Below are positions 45,534 through 54,730 of a stretch of 64,000 bases of DNA, in pieces. Location of the stretch: contig CAYNYK010000004.1 in NCBI GenBank assembly GCA_964401335.1, positions 1 through 64,000 on the forward strand, written 5' to 3'. How positions within the stretch are numbered: position 1 is the first letter of the stretch; every line of letters starts with the position of its first letter. Below the pieces are notes generated by a model. That model saw nothing but the letters and a program-made list of their open reading frames with translations. It had not been told where the DNA came from and searched no databases. Source of the DNA: JAAYCU01 sp964401335. Lineage in GTDB: Bacteria; Planctomycetota; Phycisphaerae; UBA1845; PWPN01. The position numbers were made by a program, and so were the translations under genes.

Positions 45534-48500
45534 TCACCGGTGCACTTCCGCGATATTATTGAGCTCGTAACTCTCATCGATCCGCTCTTCGGGATCGATC
45601 ACGATCCGGCAGCGGCCCCGGGCCTGCGCGGCCGCGCCGCGAAACACGATTTCCCGCCGAACCGGTTCGAGATTCGTGATTTCCGGCAAGCCGTCCACCG
45701 GAACCCGCGCCAGAGCGTTCCATTGTTCGCCCTTTTGAGCTTCCAGAACAACATCGAACGCGCCGGCGGCGGCCGCGCCGATATTGTGCAACGTCACGCG
45801 CACAGACTCCCCATCAAAACGAACGTCCCGAGAATGAACGGCCAAATCCGGCCGTCGAGCGGGGACATCCAGCTTCTCCAGCAGACGCACATCCACCAGC
45901 CATGTCCGCCGGGAAGGCACATCCACATAAAGAGGCGTCCCGCGACATTTGTACGTAAGCGAACGCCCCTCTTCCCAGAGGATCGGCCGCAACCGCTCGC
46001 CGTCGGTTGCCCCACAGGTCAACCGGTACTCGCCGGGCACCAATCGCCATGGACGAAAACCGACACGTGTCGGACCATCGTTGAAATTGTATATCAACAG
46101 ACGCAGACGCTCCGGTAAACTGTTGCACACCACGGCCGCGAAATTCAAGTCCGGCGAGTCCCACGTAACCGCCATTGTCGGAATCAGCCCGTCATCCAGC
46201 ACATTAAGAACGCCGCCGGTGTACCCCCCGTAAATGGCGAAATCGCCGGGAATGTCCGAGCGATCCGTCTGCATCACCTCAACGGTTTTCTCCGACCAGT
46301 TAACCCGTAACGAAGCGATTGCACCTTCAAAGGTTTTCATAAATCGGTCAAGATCCTGATCGTTCTGAAAACGCAAGGGAGCGGACAACCCATAGGCATC
46401 ATGAACCGAAGTACCGGTCATCCAGCGATAAAGCGTGGATACCGTAGGGGTTGCCTGCTGCGTACAATCCGCGCGGAGATTACGAATATCATCACGGGGC
46501 AGGTTGGCATCCAGTTCCTTTGGCCCGGGCAACATGGCGGCCATCTCCATCATCCGGTCAATAGGTTCGAGATACTTGCGGTCGCCACTGAAATAATACG
46601 CTCCCAGCAACGCGGAGTGATATTTATTGAGGCATTTACCGAGTTTGTTCATCATGGATCCATAGTAATGGGCGTCCGGATTCAGCCAATGCAGGCCGCC
46701 CGGTGGATCGATTCCGCCGCTAGGCCAGAACATCGAAAACGGCATATAGCCCGCCGGTTTGGAACCGATTTCCGCCATCGCGATATCGCGCAGATTATCC
46801 GCCCAGCGGAGATAGATATCCCGAGCCTCCGGGACACCGTACCAGGCCAGCCAGATAAAATGCCGCATGGCCCGGCAACTGAAGATGCTCTGGTTGGCCG
46901 CCCACGGTTTCAGGTTCGCCTCGGTCGCGCTGAATTCGTTGCTTTTGAACTGCAATCCGCCGCGTTCGTTGACCCCCATCGCCACTTCATACAGCACTTT
47001 GGCCGTTTTGAGATTGCGTTCGACATATTCCGGATCGCCGTAACGCAGCAGCAGCATCAGCGGATGCGTATCCGCTCCCGGTTCGACGGCGTGTTCAATA
47101 TCTCCCATTTCCGGCGAATAACCCTGCTCCTTCAATACATGCTTCCAAACGCCGTCAGCGAGTTTCTGAAAACCGGCGAGAGCCGTTTCGCCCGCGCTGG
47201 TAATACACACATACATGCCCCACGAACGCATCAACTCCACATCATCGCCCCAGCCGCCGCCGAGCTGCCCATCCGGCTGCTGGCGTTCGGTAAACCACCA
47301 GTCCATGATCTTGTGCGCACGCACCAACCCCTCTTGCAGGTAGCGGGCCCAGGCCGGGCCTTCCGATTCCGCCCGGATCAGATCTTCGCCCCACGGAATC
47401 TGTTCACCAGTCAGTTGGGCGATACCCTCGTGATCGGGCCAAAGTTTTTTTAACGATACGAAGATATCCATCGCCTCCTGCTTCTGCCGCTCCAGATGTT
47501 GTTCCTGACCCCAGGCCAGATGATAACGGCCGCGGAAAAGCAGGTTTTTATAGTAGAACGGATTGTGTTCCGGCCCTACGGCATGTATACGCTCGCACCG
47601 ATACTTGTCTCTGTTAGCCAGTGTAACCTTACCGGCCCAGTCGGCCAGCAGAGCATAAGCAGCCGCGGCCGGGTCGTTCCGATTGCTGTCGGCCACCTCC
47701 CGGGCCAAACGGGCAATCTTTTCATGATCTTCCTCGCCGTGGATATAGGCCGGATCACCCAGCACATAGGCCAAAGCCACCACGCTTTCCAGACTGGGCG
47801 GCTGGATTGCGGCCAGTTGCGTATAAGCCTTTTTGTATTCCCGTCGGTTATAGGCATCGATACCGTTCTTGATCGCATCCGAAAGCCGTTTTTCCCCTGC
47901 GTAAGACAGACGCCGATCTTGCCAGCGATAACCAATATCCAAGACCCGCGGATCCTTGATATACGTCGGCCCCTCGGGCACGGGCGTGGTTCGTTCATAC
48001 ACCTTCACATTGTCCACATACATACCCATCCAGGTCACAACACTGACATGCTCAAAACCGGACCCACCGATCACGTCAGGATCCGTAACCTCCAGCAGCC
48101 GGGTTCCGTTGACGGTGTAGCTGACGCTTCGGCCTTCCTTAACCGCCACGCAACGATAGGTTTTACCGTATTCAATTAAAAATGGCGGATGTTGATCGAG
48201 CTGACGTACCCCTTTAATTTTGATGGGGCTCGACAGTTGATTGACCTGATTGCTCCACGCGCCAAACTGCAAGAGATAACCGAACCCCACGAAGGAATTG
48301 CCCCCCAAGCCGCAGGCAATATCACACGCAGGCTTGTCGGGATCGACCTGGGCCTCGAATTCAAGACGCACGTCGTCGGCGAAACCACGCGTGATCATGG
48401 CATGCACCGGATTGGGTTGTTCGCGGGAAAAGATATACAGACGGCCATCGACGATTTGTCCGTGGCCCTGAATGATATCCCAATCGCCGCCGAGTTCCGG

Positions 48501-48623
48501 CCGCTCGAAGGCGTCCTCAAACACCAATCGCCACTCCCTGTCGCCCGCCTTGGTTGCTCCCGCGGACAAAAACAAGACAAAACCCGCCATGATCCCTTTC
48601 ATTTGCTTGTACTTGCCATGCAT
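45534..48623 (-). CDS. large secreted protein with LamG-like, helical toroid and CARDB domains
   Basis: This protein has 1029 residues when the ATG at 48623 is used (AGAGGGA upstream). It has a signal peptide (to about residue 26), then a jelly-roll domain (LVFEDAFERPELGGDWDI onward, residues 30-215). A long helical region (about 300-760), rich in Trp, Tyr, His and Asp, follows, such as WWFTERQQPDGQLGGGWGDD and WLNPDAHYYGSMMNKLGK; it resembles an alpha/alpha toroid of polysaccharide lyases or glycosidases. The last 100 residues form a CARDB-like beta domain (PDLAVHSRDVRFDGESVRVTLHNIG). It is convergent with the glycosidase-like gene and begins 23 bp after the RMD1-like gene. Confidence 0.7.
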   Translation of the reverse strand: MHGKYKQMKGIMAGFVLFLSAGATKAGDREWRLVFEDAFERPELGGDWDIIQGHGQIVDGRLYIFSREQPNPVHAMITRGFADDVRLEFEAQVDPDKPACDIACGLGGNSFVGFGYLLQFGAWSNQVNQLSSPIKIKGVRQLDQHPPFLIEYGKTYRCVAVKEGRSVSYTVNGTRLLEVTDPDVIGGSGFEHVSVVTWMGMYVDNVKVYERTTPVPEGPTYIKDPRVLDIGYRWQDRRLSYAGEKRLSDAIKNGIDAYNRREYKKAYTQLAAIQPPSLESVVALAYVLGDPAYIHGEEDHEKIARLAREVADSNRNDPAAAAYALLADWAGKVTLANRDKYRCERIHAVGPEHNPFYYKNLLFRGRYHLAWGQEQHLERQKQEAMDIFVSLKKLWPDHEGIAQLTGEQIPWGEDLIRAESEGPAWARYLQEGLVRAHKIMDWWFTERQQPDGQLGGGWGDDVELMRSWGMYVCITSAGETALAGFQKLADGVWKHVLKEQGYSPEMGDIEHAVEPGADTHPLMLLLRYGDPEYVERNLKTAKVLYEVAMGVNERGGLQFKSNEFSATEANLKPWAANQSIFSCRAMRHFIWLAWYGVPEARDIYLRWADNLRDIAMAEIGSKPAGYMPFSMFWPSGGIDPPGGLHWLNPDAHYYGSMMNKLGKCLNKYHSALLGAYYFSGDRKYLEPIDRMMEMAAMLPGPKELDANLPRDDIRNLRADCTQQATPTVSTLYRWMTGTSVHDAYGLSAPLRFQNDQDLDRFMKTFEGAIASLRVNWSEKTVEVMQTDRSDIPGDFAIYGGYTGGVLNVLDDGLIPTMAVTWDSPDLNFAAVVCNSLPERLRLLIYNFNDGPTRVGFRPWRLVPGEYRLTCGATDGERLRPILWEEGRSLTYKCRGTPLYVDVPSRRTWLVDVRLLEKLDVPARRPDLAVHSRDVRFDGESVRVTLHNIGAAAAGAFDVVLEAQKGEQWNALARVPVDGLPEITNLEPVRREIVFRGAAAQARGRCRIVIDPEERIDESYELNNIAEVHR

Positions 48624-48645
48624 GAAAATGTCCCTCTTCGCTGAC

Positions 48646-49806
48646 CTAATGCCCCCCATAACCCGGAAAAATCGATATCACAATGGACAGGGCGATGAGA
48701 ATGATGATGATCCATTCCAGCACTTCCATGCGCCAGTTGGTGTGATGATCCGAAAGCTTCTGATAAATGCTCTCCAAGGCCTGAAGCTTGCGCAGAATGC
48801 CTGCTTCCCATTCATGCAGATGGAGACGCTTGGAGGTTGCCCGATAGACCCGAGCCAGGTACTGGTCGCCCAGCAGCTTGATCGCGTTATGCACCCCTTC
48901 AAAAAGCAAGGCCCCATCCACCTGCAATTCCGCCACCCTTCGCAGATCCTTGTCCTGCGCCCCGAACAACTGCCGCCACTTTGCCCGCCGCCGGTTCAAG
49001 GCCTGATACGCTTCGCCCAAGGCGGCGTCCAGTTGCCGGTCCAGATAACGCATCTCCAACAATTCAATATTCGAGAATTCCAGAACCGCCCGCACGTCAT
49101 CCGCGTTCTCGTCGAACAGGATCGCGGCGTTCCAGTCGATAATCACCAGATCGTCACCCCCAAAAGATAAACGGCAGGCCAAGGCCTCCTCGATCTCCTG
49201 TTGCGAGAGATCGCCGCGTTCGGCACGCAGAATCCGGGCGAGCAGCGAGGCCTGCTCGGCTAAAACCCGTTGGCAGTGCTCTCCGCCGCGCAACGAACCT
49301 ATATTGTAAATCACGTAATCCTCGACCAGACCGGAGATGGCCGGCTTGTTCACCGCCGACTGGATCATGGTCACCAGTTGTTCCACCCGCGCCCGCGAGT
49401 CGGCCAGCAAGCATTCGTTGTCATACAGATCATCGCTCAGAACCAACAGCCGATCGATATCGCCATCCAGGGCAATACGGTATTCCACCGAGATTGACCC
49501 GAAATCATGAATCGTCGCCTCCACCGCCCCCAGGGTGTGAAATGACCCGATGGACAGTGGTTCCACATCCATGCTGGCGAGCAACGGCGGCGGATCATAC
49601 TCGAAATACCGGGGCGCTCGTCGCTTGTGCTGGATCGTCTTGCGATACTTGGCCGTCGTGATCCCTTGTTCGGCCTTGTCCAGATCGATCGACAATCCGA
49701 CATCGTAAGCGAAAAAGATATGGGCCATTCCCTGCTCGATCTCAAACGCCACGGCCTTTGCTGCCCCGGTTTGCACCTGTTCCGCCCTAGAGCTGACCTC
49801 ATCCAT
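48646..49806 (-). CDS. RMD1/DUF155 family membrane protein
   Basis: This 386-residue protein fits the RMD1/DUF155 family, known from yeast Rmd1 and human RMND1 and also found in bacteria. The C-terminal part is helical and ends in HTNWRMEVLEWIIIILIALSIV, the typical single membrane anchor. The middle contains IEQLVTMI-like coils and conserved acidic residues. It lies 147 bp downstream of the GCS2-like ligase on the same strand, and 22 bp before the large secreted protein gene. Its biochemical role is unknown. Co-transcription with the ligase trio is possible but not proven. Confidence 0.8.
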   Translation of the reverse strand: MDEVSSRAEQVQTGAAKAVAFEIEQGMAHIFFAYDVGLSIDLDKAEQGITTAKYRKTIQHKRRAPRYFEYDPPPLLASMDVEPLSIGSFHTLGAVEATIHDFGSISVEYRIALDGDIDRLLVLSDDLYDNECLLADSRARVEQLVTMIQSAVNKPAISGLVEDYVIYNIGSLRGGEHCQRVLAEQASLLARILRAERGDLSQQEIEEALACRLSFGGDDLVIIDWNAAILFDENADDVRAVLEFSNIELLEMRYLDRQLDAALGEAYQALNRRRAKWRQLFGAQDKDLRRVAELQVDGALLFEGVHNAIKLLGDQYLARVYRATSKRLHLHEWEAGILRKLQALESIYQKLSDHHTNWRMEVLEWIIIILIALSIVISIFPGYGGH

Positions 49807-49953
49807 AAGTCACTCCCATGCGCTTTCGAACGGCAATCACTCCATCCGAAGAGTCTAACATAATCCTTCCGCCAGTACCTTGTGTCCGAACCCTCGTTAT
49901 GATCCCTTCCTGCATTTTACGATCGCTCACCCGCCAATCGTAAAGCGATCGAT

Positions 49954-51264
49954 TCATGAAATAAACATTTTTCCGGTATCCAATTGATCACAAAGTCTTC
50001 GATACACGTCGGTTAACATGGACATCGAATACTCCGCACCCAACGCCCGGTCGATCCGTCGGGCTAGACAACCGTGTCGGACCATCGTTTCCACCTCGGC
50101 GGTGTAATCGTGAAGATCGCACCTTGGACCGGCCAGTGCTTCGCGAATAATATGTTGCCATAATCTGCCGGCCGGACAAGCCGACCCCTCGCGCCATCCA
50201 AAAGCGGTCAGGTACTCCGGGTCATCGAGCAACGCGCCCTCCCCGTCACGAACCGTCCTTGCATAAATATGCGCCAGTCGCTCCGTGGCCCAGGTTTTCT
50301 GCTCCGCCCATCTCCCCCACCGCTCGGCCACCAGCATTTTCAACACTGTCACCACCGCGGCGGTGATGGCCAGATCGGCTGCCGGGCATTCCTGCATGTC
50401 GATCACTCGAATCTCAATCGTGTTTCGCTCGAATCGAGCAATGGCCCCCCGGGCATTCACCCACTCGTGTAATAAAAGCCCTTCCGGATCCAGCGGGCGC
50501 AAATCCGCGTAGATCGGTTCAAGTATCTTCTCATGATACGCCTCGATATCAAACACCGGCTCGGGAATCACTCGGCCGCTGACCCGCGGCACGCGGGCGC
50601 AATTCTTTCCATACGCGATCAAGCGGTTATCCATCATTCCCGTGCGTCGCCCCTCCACGATCGGCGAGGAGGCCGCCAGCGCCGGCAGCAACGGCAAGAG
50701 CAGGCGGATCGCCGCGTGCAGCCTGCCGAATTCCTCATCGCCATCGAACGGAAGATTAATGTGCAGACTTTGCAGATTGGACCAGCCGTGTCCGCGGCAA
50801 TCGAAAATCCGATGAAAGGTCTCGTAAACCTGACCATATCCGTGCGGCCATAGCCGGGTCTGTCGGTGCGGATGCATCCAGGGATGCATCGCTCCGCTCA
50901 TCAACCGCCCCCCCAGCGGCGCCGCCAACTCCCGAACCCGTTTCAAATGTCGATCAAAAACCGGCGCCACGCCCGCCAAACGTTGCACCGGACCGGTGGT
51001 CTTCAACTCGATGACATGCAAAACCAGTTCGTTGGACCAACTGATATCCTCGAATGCCACATCCCCCGTGATCTCCCCGGCGGCGGCCGCAAGTATCTGA
51101 TCGACAACCGGTAGCACCTCCAAACGGTCACGATCGACCAGCATGTACTCCAACTCGATCCCGATACCCTCAAAGAGTCCCACCGTTGGCTTGTCGGACA
51201 CGCCGATATACTCCTTCGCGGATGTGCTCGATTCTTCGCACAAACGATCGAATGATACGCTCAT
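49954..51264 (-). CDS. GCS2-family carboxylate-amine ligase
   Basis: This 436-residue enzyme resembles the GCS2 family (YbdK-type glutamate-cysteine ligases). Landmarks are GIGIELEYMLVDRD near the N terminus, HINLPFDGDEEFGRL, MMDNRLIAYGKN and ERNTIEIRVIDMQECPAADLA. These enzymes use ATP to join an amino acid carboxylate to an amine. The start at 51264 follows AAAGGA. It overlaps the end of the ATP-grasp gene by 95 bases, one of the longest overlaps in the window, and so is tightly coupled to it. The substrate need not be glutamate and cysteine. Confidence 0.85.
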   Translation of the reverse strand: MSVSFDRLCEESSTSAKEYIGVSDKPTVGLFEGIGIELEYMLVDRDRLEVLPVVDQILAAAAGEITGDVAFEDISWSNELVLHVIELKTTGPVQRLAGVAPVFDRHLKRVRELAAPLGGRLMSGAMHPWMHPHRQTRLWPHGYGQVYETFHRIFDCRGHGWSNLQSLHINLPFDGDEEFGRLHAAIRLLLPLLPALAASSPIVEGRRTGMMDNRLIAYGKNCARVPRVSGRVIPEPVFDIEAYHEKILEPIYADLRPLDPEGLLLHEWVNARGAIARFERNTIEIRVIDMQECPAADLAITAAVVTVLKMLVAERWGRWAEQKTWATERLAHIYARTVRDGEGALLDDPEYLTAFGWREGSACPAGRLWQHIIREALAGPRCDLHDYTAEVETMVRHGCLARRIDRALGAEYSMSMLTDVYRRLCDQLDTGKMFIS

Positions 51265-52669
51265 AAAGGTCGTCCTTTAACACGCGATCCTCGACCCCCG
51301 CATCTATGTTGGGGTTGTCATTGATCTCGATAACATACGCCTGATTACCCACCAGCTTCAAATCAACCCCATAAAGCCCCTCCCCAATCAACCGGGCGGC
51401 TCGAACCGCTGTCCGGACAATCTGGGGGGGCGCCTGTTCAACCGCCAAGGTCTCCGTGCGCCCATAACCGCGCTTACCGTCCGCTTGCCAATGCATGATC
51501 TGCCAGTGGCGGGGCGCCATGTAATACTTGCATACATACAAAGGCTGCCCGTCCAGAACTCCCACCCGCCAGTCAAAATCGCTCGGCATGTACGCCTGGG
51601 CCACGACTACGTCCGAATCCTCCAGCAATTCCTCCACCTTCCGCCGATAGCTCTCCAGGTCCTCCAGCTTGCTGACTCCCATGGAAAACGCGCTGTCCGG
51701 TTGCTTGAGTACCAGAGGAAAACCCAGCTCTTTCGCCGTTTCCTCGATGTTATCTTTCTGTACGATCACCGTACGCGGTGTGGGGATGCGGTGCAAGGCG
51801 AGCAACTCAGCCATGTAAACCTTATTAGTACACCGGGCAATCGACATGGGATCATCGATGACGGCCATCCCTTCGGCCGCCGCGCGCCGGGCAAAACGAT
51901 AAGTATAATGATTAACGAATGTGGTGGTACGAATGAAAAGGGCGTCGTATTCCCCCAGGCGGGCATAATCGTCCTTGGTAATCAGTTCCGCGCCGACCCC
52001 GAGGTGACGAGCCGCGCGTATAAATTTCCGAATGGCCGCCGGATCGGAGGGAGGCTCGTCCTCTCCCGGATCATGAAGTATTGCCAGGTAATAACGCGGA
52101 AGGGGCAGGAAACGGTTGTAACGTTGACGACGCCTGAAATACTCCTCGGCGGCGGCCACCACCATCGGATGGTGCGTCGGCGGTATCTCGCTGGTCGGAA
52201 TCGGACGCACGCTCCGCAATTGCCATTTCAGCTTATCACGCACGAAATAAGCCCGCAGCAGCGGACTGCGAAACCGCCCGAACAGCCGCCGCCCTAATTG
52301 GGCATCCCGCCGGGTCAAGGTCTTGCCAAAATAAATGCTCAACGAAAATTCGTCCGGCCGAACCGGCCGTAACGTCTTCTGGATCAGATCATCCATGTCC
52401 TCCGAGATCGCCCGCACCAGCGCCGAAGATTTCATGTCCTGAATGGCCATGATGTCCGGCTCCGGCTTATGCTCCCGAGCTTCAGCCAACAGCGATACAT
52501 AGTACCCCAGGCTTTGATAACTATAGGATCGGCAAAGATTGAACACCCGCGTGTTCGTCATCCGGTGATACGTCGGGTCCGTCAGGTAACGCCGCGCGCC
52601 CACCACTTCCACGCCGGGAATGGATAAAGGCCAGTGGTCCGGCTCACGTACAACAATTAAGATCGGCAT
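51170..52669 (-). CDS. RimK-like ATP-grasp ligase with RLAN N-terminal domain
   Basis: This 499-residue enzyme has an N-terminal domain of about 190 residues of the RLAN type (ILIVVREPDHWPL to SLSIYFGKTLTRRDAQLGRRLF). A linker and a RimK-like ATP-grasp domain (about 265-485) follow. In the latter, NKVYMAELLALHRIPTPRTV, FPLVLKQPDSAFSMGVSKL and the metal-binding YVIEINDNPNIDAG are plain. ATP-grasp enzymes of this kind add amino acids to peptides or proteins. It overlaps the C39-like gene by 13 bases and the GCS2 gene by 95. The three are therefore one translational unit. Confidence 0.9.
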   Translation of the reverse strand: MPILIVVREPDHWPLSIPGVEVVGARRYLTDPTYHRMTNTRVFNLCRSYSYQSLGYYVSLLAEAREHKPEPDIMAIQDMKSSALVRAISEDMDDLIQKTLRPVRPDEFSLSIYFGKTLTRRDAQLGRRLFGRFRSPLLRAYFVRDKLKWQLRSVRPIPTSEIPPTHHPMVVAAAEEYFRRRQRYNRFLPLPRYYLAILHDPGEDEPPSDPAAIRKFIRAARHLGVGAELITKDDYARLGEYDALFIRTTTFVNHYTYRFARRAAAEGMAVIDDPMSIARCTNKVYMAELLALHRIPTPRTVIVQKDNIEETAKELGFPLVLKQPDSAFSMGVSKLEDLESYRRKVEELLEDSDVVVAQAYMPSDFDWRVGVLDGQPLYVCKYYMAPRHWQIMHWQADGKRGYGRTETLAVEQAPPQIVRTAVRAARLIGEGLYGVDLKLVGNQAYVIEINDNPNIDAGVEDRVLKDDLYERIIRSFVRRIEHIREGVYRRVRQANGGTL

Positions 52670-53391
52670 GATCGCTCCGCCCCACGGCCGATCTTCGGCC
52701 GAATAACCAGTAATTTCGCGTCATAGGTCATGATGCCAAGCATGATCGCCCCGATCAAACGGTCGGCATGAACCTCGTAAAAATGGCTGTTGGGATACGG
52801 ATGGTGACGGTAGGGATCGGCGATGCTCACCAACTGGGCGGTGCGATCCATCCCATGAATCACCACGAAATGCCCCACAGGTACCCCCGCCGTGTCGTCC
52901 GGCTTGAAATCCCCCGGTCGCTCCCGCATGCAATGATACAGCCAGGTCGCGCTTAACCCGGTAATGATTGGAATCTGTTCCGCCAGGATTTCCTCAATCA
53001 GCGATACCGTGATTTCCTCCAGATAAACCCGCCCACCCCTATCCAGAAATTCGACATACGCCTGGGAAGCCTCGCGTAGCTTGGCGTCGGTTTTCGCCTG
53101 CTGCTGGGCGATCAATCGCTCCCGCATCGGCGGTGCTCCCGGCGTGAACCAGCTCGGGTCGAACATCTGCAAATCGCAAGTGTAGATGGTCGCCTCGTAA
53201 CCCCGGCGCAAAGCGTGCAACGCAAGCAGGACGGCCAGCGTCCCTCCGCTCGAAAGCTGGGGAACTTCCCGAACCACATCGTCCAGCGGAACCTCGTCGT
53301 TATAGTAGCGATAGACCGCGTGGAGGCAGGCCGGCCCGCACGTCCGATCGTCGGGCTGCGGAGTGATGTCAAAGTCAAGCTTACGGTTCAA
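52657..53391 (-). CDS. C39-like cysteine peptidase
   Basis: This protein of about 244 residues has the C39-like active-site motif DDRTCGPACL near the N terminus (Cys about residue 18) and VGHFVVIHGMD with the catalytic His, followed by IADPY, as in papain-like peptidases. No signal peptide or transporter domain is attached, so it is probably cytoplasmic. The open frame has TTG codons at 53397 and 53391; AGAGGA lies 8 bases before the second, which I choose. It is the first gene of the ligase trio and probably trims or transfers a peptide made by the two ligases. Confidence 0.82.
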   Translation of the reverse strand: MNRKLDFDITPQPDDRTCGPACLHAVYRYYNDEVPLDDVVREVPQLSSGGTLAVLLALHALRRGYEATIYTCDLQMFDPSWFTPGAPPMRERLIAQQQAKTDAKLREASQAYVEFLDRGGRVYLEEITVSLIEEILAEQIPIITGLSATWLYHCMRERPGDFKPDDTAGVPVGHFVVIHGMDRTAQLVSIADPYRHHPYPNSHFYEVHADRLIGAIMLGIMTYDAKLLVIRPKIGRGAERSCRS

Positions 53392-53504
53392 AAACAAATT
53401 CCTCTGCCGCCAACCAAGTGCGGCCGTAAGCCATTATAGACAGCTCTTGTAAAAATTCGCAATACCCTCCCCCTGCCCATTCCAAATCTCGCACCGGGGC
53501 TCGG

Positions 53505-54614
53505 CTAATACCCAGACGGCGGCGTCGTGGTCAACCGGCTCAGCGGCCGGCGCGAGCAGTACGTAATATAGCCGTGCTGCTCGCCCCTTTGGTACGCCTC
53601 GTCCGCCTGCTGCACGGCATATTCGCAATTGAAGACCGGCACGCCGGCGGCCAGGTATTGATCGAGGTAGGCGATATACTCTTCGGACATCTCGCTATCA
53701 ATCGGATCATCGGCACCGTCCGGGTCATTCCAGTTATCGTAAGAGGTTCCGTCAAACCAGACGGCCTCCTGGGCGATGGCATCGATCACCTCAAGCAATT
53801 CGGGATGGCCTTCAAGCAAGGCCGCGGCATTCTGCTGAATGACCAGGAAATTCGGGTTGCGCTGTCGGGCATAATCGCGGATTTCGCCGATAAACCGGAT
53901 CATCTCGGCAGCCGGATCAACACCGGCATCTGCCGCGGCGGCCACTACATGCTCATTTTCATACCCCTCGACCCAGTCCAGATAGACGCCATCGAAACCG
54001 CTATTAAGCACTTCGTCCAACATGCTGGTGTAATCGCCATAAGGCGCGCTGTCCTGATTCTGCCCGTAAATCATGATGTCCTTCCAACGTTCATCCCAAT
54101 AGGCCACGGGGTAGTCACCCACCCAGCCGTCGGGATCGACCGTGAGAATATAATCAGGCCAGTCGGCGGGCAAAGGATCGCCGGCCGTATATTCCGCCGA
54201 CCATGTCCAATACCAGCGCCAGTCCTCGGCCTCACCGATATCGATGTAGGCGATAACCAACTTACGATGTTGCCCGTCGCCGGCCGCCGAATTCTTCAAG
54301 CGATCGACCATCTGCTTCGTATCGAAGTCGCGGGTTTCCTCGGAAGACCAATCGGTACGTGTCGGTTCAATAACAAGCATATCGTAGCGCGAGGCGGCTA
54401 GGGCATCGACCTGGCCAGAGTCAGCGATCTTCTGAATCTGATAAGCCCAGGTACCCACCTGATCGAGCGACAGCGGACCTTGAGTAGGTAGAATGTCGCC
54501 ATTGTCCGTGTCATTATCCATATCATCATCGTTTTCGGAACAAACCGCATTCAGGCTGACACCGACCAATAAACAAACCCCAATCAACCGCAACCATCCG
54601 TTATCCAATCGCAT
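53505..54614 (-). CDS. secreted GH114/TM1410-like glycosidase
   Basis: This 369-residue protein resembles the GH114 endo-alpha-1,4-polygalactosaminidase group. Landmarks are WAYQIQKI, LVIAYIDIGEAEDWRWYW, GFDGVYLDWVEGYE and FLVIQQNAAALLE; Asp and Glu in the DWVEGYE block are likely catalytic. The signal peptide ends NAVC and is followed by an Asp/Asn-rich linker (SENDDDMDNDTDNGD), so it may be an atypical lipoprotein. The start follows AGGAAAGGG. It may degrade an alpha-1,4-linked galactosamine polymer, an inference from the family. Confidence 0.8.
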   Translation of the reverse strand: MRLDNGWLRLIGVCLLVGVSLNAVCSENDDDMDNDTDNGDILPTQGPLSLDQVGTWAYQIQKIADSGQVDALAASRYDMLVIEPTRTDWSSEETRDFDTKQMVDRLKNSAAGDGQHRKLVIAYIDIGEAEDWRWYWTWSAEYTAGDPLPADWPDYILTVDPDGWVGDYPVAYWDERWKDIMIYGQNQDSAPYGDYTSMLDEVLNSGFDGVYLDWVEGYENEHVVAAAADAGVDPAAEMIRFIGEIRDYARQRNPNFLVIQQNAAALLEGHPELLEVIDAIAQEAVWFDGTSYDNWNDPDGADDPIDSEMSEEYIAYLDQYLAAGVPVFNCEYAVQQADEAYQRGEQHGYITYCSRRPLSRLTTTPPSGY

Positions 54615-54694
54615 TTTTTTACCCTTTCCTGCCGATCTATTCGGGACGATGCCTCATTCTATCCAATTTGCCTCAGCGGTCCGAGATGTTTATC

Positions 54695-54718
54695 TCTCGC
54701 TTGCGCTGCGGGCTGGTA
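54695..54718 (-). repeat. dispersed CCAGCCC element, inverted copy
   Basis: Read on the minus strand this is TACCAGCCCGCAGCGCAAGC followed by GAGA, nearly the same as the copies at 26538 and 28517. It lies in the gap between two secreted-protein genes. Confidence 0.65.
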
Positions 54719-54730
54719 AGCGTTAAACAC

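Noticed and set aside
45429..46118. 229-codon plus-strand open frame after the glycosidase-like gene
   Set aside because: Most of it is antisense to the convergent CARDB-containing gene and the predicted protein shows no domain.
46401..47453. 350-codon plus-strand open frame
   Set aside because: It is antisense to the large CARDB-containing protein; composition is His/Arg/Gln-rich without a fold.
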